Source: Paraflavitalea soli (GTDB lineage Bacteria; Bacteroidota; Bacteroidia; Chitinophagales; Chitinophagaceae). Taken from it: a stretch of DNA of 64,000 nucleotides. A program made the translations under genes and the position numbers. Position 1 is the stretch's first letter. Each line of letters opens with the position of its first letter. The notes beneath the pieces are model-generated. The model ran no database searches. It was not told where the DNA came from and was given only the letters and a program-made list of their open reading frames with translations. Of the stretch, positions 58,403 through 64,000 are shown one piece after another. The DNA lies in contig NZ_CP032157.1 in the NCBI RefSeq assembly GCF_003555545.1, positions 5,274,546 through 5,338,545 of the forward strand. The letters are read 5' to 3'.

Positions 58403-59240
58403 GGTCTTTTACTTTTTCAGTATGGTCGGTTATGGTTGTAAACAACTTGGCAACGGGCTTAAAGTAATCTTCCCGGCTATCACTGTTGGCCAGCCAGTTG
58501 AACTGCTCATGCAGTCCTACTACCTTGCCAATGATTACCAGGGAAGGCGAAATGAATTTCTTGCCTTTCAGCTGTTCGTTGTACGCGTAAATATTGGTCA
58601 CATATACATTCTGCAAGGGCGTGGTGGCCTGTTCAATGACCGCCAGCAATTTATCCACAGCAATATTGTTTTTGGTGAGGTTGGCCACTACCCCTTCCAA
58701 TGTTTCGGAGGACATATAGAATACCAACGTATCGTCCGTGGCCGCCAGTTCTCGCCAGTAATCTTCTGTTACCACATCCGATTTGTAATAGGTGAGCAAG
58801 CGTACTGCAGTGGTATACCCCCGGGCTGTGAGTGGAATGCCCGCACAGGCAGCAGCACCCAAAGCAGCGGTTACACCAGGAACAATTTCATAAGGGATAT
58901 GATGGGCAGCCAATACTTCCAACTCATCCAGTATATTGGAGAATATGGAAACATCCCCACCTTTCAATCTTACTACCAGCTTGCCCTGGTGACCATATTC
59001 AACCAACAGTTCATTGATCGTTTCCTGGGGGGTGGAAGCGCCGCGACGGCATTGCTTACCTACATATATCAGCTCAGCATCCTTCCGCACATAAGCTTTC
59101 AGGATATCCTCACTCACCAGGCGGTCAGTCAATACCACATCAGCCTGTTGCAGGTAACGGGCCACTTTAATAGTGAGCAACTCAGGATCACCCGGACCTG
59201 CGCCCGCCAAAATCACTTTCCCTGTTTGGTTTGTACTCAT
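58386..59240 (-). CDS. cobA: Uroporphyrinogen-III C-methyltransferase CobA (SUMT)
   Basis: CobA methylates uroporphyrinogen III twice to form precorrin-2, which the fused siroheme synthase downstream oxidises and metallates. The product of 284 residues has KVILAGAGPGDPELLTIKVARYLQQADVVLTDRLV, GKQCRRGASTPQETINELLVEYG, VVRLKGGDVSIFSNILDELEVLA, IPYEIVPGVTAALGAAACAGIPLTARGY, the complete SUMT motif set. The start ATG at 59240 lies 2 bp after palindrome copy 4. The 3' end overlaps cysJ by 17 bp. The last 25 residues (DYFKPVAKLFTTITDHTEKVK) are a non-conserved tail. Confidence 0.95.
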   Translation of the reverse strand: MSTNQTGKVILAGAGPGDPELLTIKVARYLQQADVVLTDRLVSEDILKAYVRKDAELIYVGKQCRRGASTPQETINELLVEYGHQGKLVVRLKGGDVSIFSNILDELEVLAAHHIPYEIVPGVTAALGAAACAGIPLTARGYTTAVRLLTYYKSDVVTEDYWRELAATDDTLVFYMSSETLEGVVANLTKNNIAVDKLLAVIEQATTPLQNVYVTNIYAYNEQLKGKKFISPSLVIIGKVVGLHEQFNWLANSDSREDYFKPVAKLFTTITDHTEKVKDHVSRA

Positions 59241-59242
59241 TA

Positions 59243-59263
59243 TGTCTACTTTTTTAGTAGATT
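59243..59263 (-). promoter_or_regulatory. Sulfur palindrome, copy 4, directly before cobA
   Basis: TGTCTA (59243-59248), 9 nt, TAGATT (59258-59263). The site lies only 2 bp from the cobA start codon, so it could block ribosome access or act as an operator at a downstream position. Confidence 0.6.
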
Positions 59264-59296
59264 AAAAGGGCAAAAAAATACTGATACATTTATTCA

Positions 59297-59330
59297 CTCG
59301 CTGCTTCAATGTCTTGCTGCCTCGTTGCTT
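59297..59330. repeat. Degenerate 8-bp tandem repeat
   Basis: CTCGCTGCTTCAATGTCTTG continues with CTGCCTCGTTGCTT, an inverted version of the repeat at 9427-9460. It fills the gap between the cysN stop codon and the cobA promoter region. Confidence 0.5.
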
Positions 59331-60572
59331 TTACTGTATCATGCAAGCCCCTACTGTTACATGACTGGTTTCATCGATCAAAATAGCGCCACCATTGGCC
59401 CTTAATGCCTGGTATGCATCGTAGGGAATCGGAGAGGCTGTTTTAATCGTCGCTTTTATCACATCATTCAGCACAGCTTGTTGGGGTGCTTCATTTTTCT
59501 CCAGGGTATTTACATCCAGCTTGTATTCGATATTCCGTACTACAGAGCGCACCACCCGGCTATTGATCTGCAACAGGTACTTATTGCCGGGCACCAATGG
59601 CTTATTGTCCATCCAGCACAGCAGTACTTCCAGTTCCTGGGCCGTCTTTACCGGTTGTGCCGTATTGACGATCACATCACCCCGGCTGATATCGATATTA
59701 TCTTCCAGGTGCAGCACTACGCTCTGTGGTGCAAATGCTTCTTTCACTTCCTTACCACCCAGTTCAATAGCTTTGATCTTGCTTTGGATACCGGCGGGTT
59801 GTACTGTGATGGCATCGCCTACTCGGTAAACGCCGCTGATGATCTTACCGGCATAGCCACGGTAATCGTGCAGGTCATCCGTTTGAGGACGGATCACATA
59901 TTGAACAGGAAATCTTGCATTGGTAAGGTCGATCGTATCCTGCACTTCTACCTGCTCCAGGAAATGCAGCAGGGAAGGCCCTTCATACCAGCGCAGCTTT
60001 TCTGACTTCTCCACAATGTTATCTCCCTGCAAGGCACTGAGAGGGATATAGGTAACCTGTTTCAATCCTAATGATTGGGCCACTTTGGCATAGTCAATCA
60101 CAATATTATTATAGATATCCTGCGAGTAGTTTACCAGGTCCATTTTGTTAATGGCCACTACTACATGCGGCAGGTTCAAGAGGGAAGCAATAATAGAATG
60201 ACGGCGGGTTTGCTCCACTACTCCATTGCGTGCATCGATCAGGATAATGGCCAGATCGGCATTGGAGGCACCGGTCACCATGTTGCGGGTATATTGAATA
60301 TGCCCCGGTGCATCGGCAATAATGAACTTGCGTTTGGGAGTAGAGAAATATTTGTAGGCTACATCAATGGTGATGCCCTGCTCACGCTCTGCACGCAAAC
60401 CATCGGTAAGCAAAGCCAGGTCGATCTCTCCGTCTTCCTTATTCTTGCTCTGCCGTTCAATAGCTTCCAGCTGATCGATCATTATACTCTTACTGTCATA
60501 CAACAACCGGCCAATCAGGGTGCTTTTGCCATCATCAACACTTCCGGCAGTTATGAATCGTAGTAAGTCCAT
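59331..60572 (-). CDS. cysN: Sulfate adenylyltransferase subunit 1 (GTPase) CysN
   Basis: CysN is the GTPase partner that drives ATP sulfurylase CysD in making adenosine-5'-phosphosulfate. The product of 413 residues has GSVDDGKSTLIGRLLYDSK (P-loop), REQGITIDVAYKYF (switch I), DAPGHIQYTRNMVTGASNADLAI (G3), INKMDLV (G4), then elongation-factor-like beta-barrel domains. It ends without an APS kinase (CysC) domain, which fits a pathway that reduces APS directly. It follows cysD by 87 bp. The stop codon abuts a degenerate repeat before cobA. Confidence 0.96.
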   Translation of the reverse strand: MDLLRFITAGSVDDGKSTLIGRLLYDSKSIMIDQLEAIERQSKNKEDGEIDLALLTDGLRAEREQGITIDVAYKYFSTPKRKFIIADAPGHIQYTRNMVTGASNADLAIILIDARNGVVEQTRRHSIIASLLNLPHVVVAINKMDLVNYSQDIYNNIVIDYAKVAQSLGLKQVTYIPLSALQGDNIVEKSEKLRWYEGPSLLHFLEQVEVQDTIDLTNARFPVQYVIRPQTDDLHDYRGYAGKIISGVYRVGDAITVQPAGIQSKIKAIELGGKEVKEAFAPQSVVLHLEDNIDISRGDVIVNTAQPVKTAQELEVLLCWMDNKPLVPGNKYLLQINSRVVRSVVRNIEYKLDVNTLEKNEAPQQAVLNDVIKATIKTASPIPYDAYQALRANGGAILIDETSHVTVGACMIQ

Positions 60573-60659
60573 CTATGATAAGTTTATGTTGTTTTTATGT
60601 ATGTTCTGTAAAAGCCACGAGCCCCTCTTCCTGTATTGTGCTCGCAGCTCGAAGCTGCT

Positions 60660-61568
60660 TTAGAAATATCCATTCTTCTTTCTGTCTTCCATCGCCGCTT
60701 CAGATACTTTGTCATCAATGCGGGTCTCGCCTCTTTCACTGGTCTTGGTAGCGGTGATCTCCGTAATGATATCGTCAATGGTAGAAGCACCCGATTCCAC
60801 AGCCGCCGTACAGGTCATATCCCCTACTGTACGGTAACGCACTTTTTTAGTCAGCACTTTATCAGAAGCTTCCAGTTGGATAAAGTCTGAAACAGCTACC
60901 AGCTGACCTTCGTGCTCTATCACTTCCCGTTCGTGGGAGAAATAAATGGAAGGCAGTTCTATTTTTTCACGACGGATATAATTCCATACATCCAGTTCCG
61001 TCCAGTTACTGATAGGGAATACACGTACATTCTCACCTTTGTGGATCTTACCGTTATAAGTATTCCACAATTCGGGACGTTGCAGCTTGGGATCCCACTG
61101 GCCAAACTCATCGCGCACAGAGAATATCCTTTCTTTGGCCCTTGCTTTTTCTTCGTCGCGGCGGGCGCCGCCTATGCAGGCGTCAAACTTAAACTCTTCA
61201 ATAGTATCCAGGAGGGTGAAGGTTTGCAAAGCATTACGGCTCGCAAACTTTCCTTTGGGTTCTGTCAGTTGCTTTGCCTTGATAGTATCACCCACATGCC
61301 TTACGATCAGCTTCTCGCCCAGGGTTTCAGCCAGCCTGTCGCGGTAGTCCAGTGCTTCCTTGAAATTGTGGCCCGTGTCGATATGCACCAGGGGAAAAGG
61401 GAATTTACCGGGACGAAATGCTTTCAACGCCAGCTGCACCAGTGTGATAGAATCCTTACCACCCGAAAACAACAGGGCAGGTTTTTCAAACTGGCCAGCC
61501 ACTTCACGAAAGATATGTATCGCTTCCGACTCCAACTGATCCAGGTAATCTAATCTGTAAGCACTCAT
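60660..61568 (-). CDS. cysD: Sulfate adenylyltransferase subunit 2 CysD
   Basis: CysD is the catalytic ATP sulfurylase subunit. The product of 302 residues has the PP-loop LLFSGGKDSITLVQLALKAF, HIDTGHNFKEALDYRD, GGARRDEEKARAKERIFSVRDEFGQWDPKLQRPELWN, VFPISNWTELDVWNYIRREKIELPSIYFSHER, and the C-terminal MTCTAAVESGASTIDDIITEI, ending RKKNGYF. It starts 35 bp after cysH. A hairpin (GCAGCT / AGCTGC) lies in the 87-bp gap before cysN. Confidence 0.97.
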   Translation of the reverse strand: MSAYRLDYLDQLESEAIHIFREVAGQFEKPALLFSGGKDSITLVQLALKAFRPGKFPFPLVHIDTGHNFKEALDYRDRLAETLGEKLIVRHVGDTIKAKQLTEPKGKFASRNALQTFTLLDTIEEFKFDACIGGARRDEEKARAKERIFSVRDEFGQWDPKLQRPELWNTYNGKIHKGENVRVFPISNWTELDVWNYIRREKIELPSIYFSHEREVIEHEGQLVAVSDFIQLEASDKVLTKKVRYRTVGDMTCTAAVESGASTIDDIITEITATKTSERGETRIDDKVSEAAMEDRKKNGYF

Positions 61569-61603
61569 TCGTTCGATATTTTATTACTTCAAAGTATTTG
61601 TTA

Positions 61604-62320
61604 TCAACTATGCACATGCAGGCCACATTCCTTTTTGGCGGCATCTTCCCACCACCACCTGCCTGCCCGGAAATCCTCTCCCGGTCTGATGGCCCTGGTA
61701 CAAGGGGCACATCCAATGCTCACAAACCCTTTATCATGCAGGGGATTGTAAGGTACATTGTTATCATCAATATACTTACGCACCTGCTCAGTTGTCCAAT
61801 GCAATAAAGGATTGTACTTAATGATCTGGTTGCCTTCGTCCCATTCCACAGTAGCCAGGTTATTCCTGTCAGGAGAATGTTCTGCCCGCAAACCGGTGAT
61901 CCAAATAGCATTGCCCTTTAAGGCTCTTTTTAAGGGCTCTACTTTGCGGATAAAGCAGCATTTTTTCCGGTGATCTACCGACTCATAAAAAGCATTGGGC
62001 CCATGCTCCTGCACAAACGCTTCCAGGGAAGCATTGTCGGGATAATAGGCTTTTACATTCGACTGGTATTTAGCGTTGGTGCTGCTCCACACAGAATACG
62101 TTTCAGCAAAAAGCCTTCCGGTATCCAGCGTAAATACACTGACAGGCAGGCTATTGCTTAATATTTCGTGGGCAATCACCTGGTCTTCAAAACTAAAACT
62201 GGTAGAAAAGGTCACCTGCCCCGGAAACTGCTTTGCCAGCAATGACAAAAACTCAGTAAGAGGTAGTCCACTTGACTGGTAGGTTAATTCGGGGATATAT
62301 GTTTGGAGTGACGTATTCAT
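61604..62320 (-). CDS. cysH: Adenylyl-sulfate (APS) reductase, assimilatory CysH type
   Basis: The enzyme reduces activated sulfate to sulfite using thioredoxin. The product of 238 residues has VTFSTSFSFEDQVIAHEIL (PP-loop-like), FTLDTGRLFAETY, and the C-terminal ECGLH with the catalytic Cys. It also has the paired cysteine motif CC...C-x-x-C (KKCCFIRKVEPLKRAL and GCAPCTRAI), which binds a [4Fe-4S] cluster in APS reductases and is absent from PAPS-specific CysH. No cysC is present in the locus, in agreement with direct use of APS. It is the first gene of the operon, after a cysteine-codon leader and palindrome copy 3. Confidence 0.93.
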   Translation of the reverse strand: MNTSLQTYIPELTYQSSGLPLTEFLSLLAKQFPGQVTFSTSFSFEDQVIAHEILSNSLPVSVFTLDTGRLFAETYSVWSSTNAKYQSNVKAYYPDNASLEAFVQEHGPNAFYESVDHRKKCCFIRKVEPLKRALKGNAIWITGLRAEHSPDRNNLATVEWDEGNQIIKYNPLLHWTTEQVRKYIDDNNVPYNPLHDKGFVSIGCAPCTRAIRPGEDFRAGRWWWEDAAKKECGLHVHS

Positions 62321-62388
62321 GTATATTGACTATTCAGCGGTAATAAAAGATAAAGACGGGGAAAGACAAATACTAACAGGAGTATGAA

Positions 62389-62457
62389 TCAACAGCAACA
62401 ACAATAGTTGTAACAATATGAGAAGGTATTGTATTGCATCGCGATGGTGTGTAGCAT
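62389..62457 (-). CDS. Cysteine-codon leader peptide, 22 residues, upstream of cysH
   Basis: A 23-codon frame from ATG at 62455-62457 to TGA at 62389-62391 encodes a peptide that begins MLHTIAMQYNTFS and ends YCYNYCCCC. The last four sense codons are all cysteine (TGT TGT TGC TGT) and a fifth cysteine lies four codons earlier. A promoter with a perfect -7 box (TATCTTTG) lies 24 bp upstream, so the ORF would be the first thing translated on the cysH mRNA. It ends 68 bp before the cysH start. There is no obvious terminator stem in those 68 bp, so control may act by coupled translation or Rho. I infer cysteine-sensing attenuation. Confidence 0.72.
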   Translation of the reverse strand: MLHTIAMQYNTFSYCYNYCCCC

Positions 62458-62480
62458 GAAAAAAATCGTTGACTCAGTAA

Positions 62481-62511
62481 CAAAGATAAGGCCCGGTGCG
62501 GAAACAGACAA
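62481..62511 (-). promoter_or_regulatory. Promoter of the cysH operon
   Basis: On the minus strand TTG (plus 62509-62511), 20 nt of spacer and TATCTTTG (plus 62481-62488) fit the Bacteroidota -33/-7 consensus exactly. Palindrome copy 3 lies immediately upstream (3 bp from the -33 TTG). Confidence 0.7.
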
Positions 62512-62514
62512 CTT

Positions 62515-62535
62515 TTTCTACCTCTCAGGTAGACT
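62515..62535 (-). promoter_or_regulatory. Sulfur palindrome, copy 3, next to the cysH promoter
   Basis: TTTCTA (62515-62520), 9 nt, TAGACT (62530-62535), with the inner bases CCT / AGG extending the symmetry to 7-bp arms. It abuts the -33 box, a position suiting an activator or a repressor. Confidence 0.65.
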
Positions 62536-62593
62536 AATAAGGATTTTAACAAATGCAACGGCTAATGAATGTTAGTTTGATCTCCCGCCTGCA

Positions 62594-63715
62594 TTATTTC
62601 GATGATACACAACGGAATCCGGTATGCTCCAGGCCCGTGTCGGGGGAGGTTTTCATGCGTGAAGTCACACGATACCCTTTGCAATAGGAAGCATTACACA
62701 TAAATGATCCGCCCCGCACTACTTTCTTGGGCACAGTAGGCTCCATGGGGTCATTGCTTTGGGCAGGCCCTGCAGGATCAGTAGCAACGGTATTTTTCTG
62801 TGCAGCATACCAGTTTGCATCATACCAGTCACTGCACCATTCCCATACATTGCCAGCCATATCGTACAATCCGAAAACATTGGGTGCAAAGGATTGCACA
62901 GGCGCCAGTGACTGGTACTGATCCCAGCCGGTATTTTTATCGGGAAAACTGCCTTGCCAGGTATTGGCTTTTGGCTTGCCTGTTTCTATATCTTCCGTGC
63001 CCCAGGGATAAACAGCTTGCTGCAGGCCTCCCCTGGCGGCGTATTCCCATTCGGCTTCAGAAGGCAGCCTCTTGCCTGCCCATTTAGCATAGGCCATAGC
63101 ATCATACCAGGAAATATGTACAACGGGATAATGATCTTTGCCTTTAATACTGCTTCCAGGCCCCTGGGGGTGCTGCCAGTTGGCCCCTTTTTTCCAGGAC
63201 CACCATTGTGAGACATCGTCTAACGGTACCGCATGAGCAGGTGGTGTAAATACAAGAGAGGAAGGCACCAGCACATCATCCGATGGCCTGGCCGTACCCG
63301 GGGGAACCTGCTTTTTGATCTCCTCCCAATCTGGCTTTTTTTCTGCCGTGGTAATATAACCGGTGGCTTTTACAAACTGGCGAAACTGTGCATTGGTCAC
63401 TTCTGTAGCATCGATCCAGAAGCCTGATACCGTTACTGTATGTTGGGGATATTCATCGGGGCGGCCTTCATTGTCTGTTGCACCCATGCCATATGAATGG
63501 CCGGCTATCCATACCATGCCTTTGTGAGAAACACTGTCTGTGGAGGCAAAGGAACTATCAGTAGCACCTGCCGGAAATCGCGCAGGCAGGTTGGACTCAC
63601 AAGAGACCGCTGTGTCTTTTTTTGCGGAAGTGTCCACTTTCGGATCGGCAGACTGGCAGGCACCAATACAACCCAGTACAACATAAAACAGCAGGCTTCT
63701 TTTCATACGGCCCAC
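62594..63715 (-). CDS. Formylglycine-generating enzyme (SUMF1 family) lipoprotein
   Basis: The product of 373 residues has a lipoprotein-like signal (LLFYVVLGCIGACQSADP), an FGE/SUMF1 core (MVWIAGHSYGMG, WIDATEVTNAQFRQFVKATGY, RLPSEAEWEYAARGG, AGNVWEWCSDWYDANWY) and a C-terminal VVRGGSFMCNASYCKGYRVTSRM. The two cysteines in GGSFMCNASYC align with the copper-binding active-site pair of genuine FGE, which converts a sulfatase Cys to formylglycine. This differs from GldJ in this window, which lacks them. It lies just upstream of the sulfur locus on the same strand, which makes a link with sulfate ester scavenging attractive. Methionines at 63715 and 63706 are both possible starts. Confidence 0.87.
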   Translation of the reverse strand: MGRMKRSLLFYVVLGCIGACQSADPKVDTSAKKDTAVSCESNLPARFPAGATDSSFASTDSVSHKGMVWIAGHSYGMGATDNEGRPDEYPQHTVTVSGFWIDATEVTNAQFRQFVKATGYITTAEKKPDWEEIKKQVPPGTARPSDDVLVPSSLVFTPPAHAVPLDDVSQWWSWKKGANWQHPQGPGSSIKGKDHYPVVHISWYDAMAYAKWAGKRLPSEAEWEYAARGGLQQAVYPWGTEDIETGKPKANTWQGSFPDKNTGWDQYQSLAPVQSFAPNVFGLYDMAGNVWEWCSDWYDANWYAAQKNTVATDPAGPAQSNDPMEPTVPKKVVRGGSFMCNASYCKGYRVTSRMKTSPDTGLEHTGFRCVSSK

Positions 63716-63726
63716 AATTTAAGCCA

Positions 63727-64000
63727 TTACTTTCTTTTTCGTTTTTTGGCGTTATCTATGGCATCCAACAGTCCGTTTTCAGGCTTGTCGAGTGTAAGCT
63801 CCCAAAACATAATGCCATTCAACCCTTTGTCCAGGGCATAGTTCGTTTTGAGGTCGAGGGAAAGACTGTCATCGAAAGTGGCAAAGAGTTTTTTATCTGC
63901 ATTATAAGCATAGGGGGCTTTGGCTATATCATCCCAATAAAAAGCATATCCTTTGTCCCGGGAGATCGTTTGCGGAAATATTTTATACGGTACAAAGCTT
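63727..64000 (-). CDS. Glycoside hydrolase family 18 protein, C-terminal part
   Basis: The frame runs from the right edge of the window to a TAA at 63727-63729, giving the last 90 codons of a larger gene. It reads SFVPYKIFPQTISRDKGYAFYWDD, AKAPYAYNADKKLFATFDDSLSLDLK, then YALDKGLNGIMFWELTLDKPENGLLDAI and a basic tail KKRKRK. The ATFDDxxSLxxK and GLNGIMFWEL segments are the usual C-terminal part of the GH18 chitinase barrel. The catalytic DxxDxDxE motif would lie outside the window, so activity cannot be judged. The FGE gene follows 12 bp downstream of its stop codon. Confidence 0.85.
   Translation of the reverse strand, partial: SFVPYKIFPQTISRDKGYAFYWDDIAKAPYAYNADKKLFATFDDSLSLDLKTNYALDKGLNGIMFWELTLDKPENGLLDAIDNAKKRKRK

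Noticed and set aside
62373-62558. 61-codon minus-strand frame overlapping the cysH leader in another phase
   Set aside because: It runs through the promoter and palindrome of the cysH operon, so it cannot be translated from that transcript; the 22-codon frame fits the promoter position.
1-64000. CRISPR arrays, tRNA or rRNA genes, prophage or intact transposase genes
   Set aside because: None was found on reading: no regularly spaced repeats with unique spacers, no cloverleaf-type gene, and no transposase or integrase motif.

Overview
The window looks like a chromosomal segment of a Bacteroidota bacterium, most likely a chitinophagaceous one. The grounds are type IX secretion/gliding genes (porU, porV, gldJ, a PorP/SprF protein), a FecI/FecR-SusC-SusD locus, LytS/LytTR and Bacteroidota-style Crp regulators, a bacillithiol gene, and promoters of the TTG-N20-TAnnTTTG type. 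No rRNA, tRNA, CRISPR array or intact insertion sequence was seen.

Layout. 1-11.3 kb: a partial outer-membrane protein, trmD, a secreted GH31 glycosidase, a LolA-like protein, adenine deaminase, a Crp-type regulator, a LiaF-like protein, DUF4288 and a LytS/LytTR two-component pair. 11.3-23.7 kb (accessory): ECF sigma factor, FecR anti-sigma, SusC and SusD, a small secreted protein, two paralogous small secreted proteins beside a MauE-like membrane protein, then a 1.4-kb graveyard with a sigma-factor relic and dispersed repeats, and an AraC regulator. The DNA becomes clearly more AT-rich about 780 bp inside susC, suggesting an imported receptor cassette behind a resident regulatory front end. 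24-38.3 kb: housekeeping and envelope genes (M28 peptidases, anmK, upp, PorP/SprF, alkyladenine glycosylase, a tetrapyrrole-methylase protein, bshA, EnvC-like, DUF4292, dut, ispF). 38.4-45 kb: porV, porU and gldJ. 45-50 kb: murF, CHAD, metZ, osmC, metX.

50-62.6 kb is a complete assimilatory sulfate reduction locus on the minus strand: cysH (APS-reductase type), cysD, cysN, cobA, cysJ, cysI, a precorrin-2 dehydrogenase fused to a TauE/SafE transporter, and a TonB-dependent receptor. Together these take sulfate to sulfide and make the siroheme needed for it; metX and metZ next door can fix the sulfide into homocysteine.

The most interesting signal is regulatory. Two tiny unannotated ORFs, of 22 and 27 codons, precede cysH and the TonB receptor. 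Both end in runs of cysteine codons (...YCYNYCCCC-stop and ...ECSCCCG-stop), as expected for cysteine-sensing leader peptides. Four copies of a 21-bp palindrome of the form AGTCTA-N9-TAGACT with constant spacing lie in the same locus: upstream of both leaders, just before cobA and just before the receptor. I infer a sulfur regulon with two layers, a palindrome-binding regulator and cysteine-codon attenuation. The window ends with a formylglycine-generating enzyme and the C-terminus of a GH18 protein.
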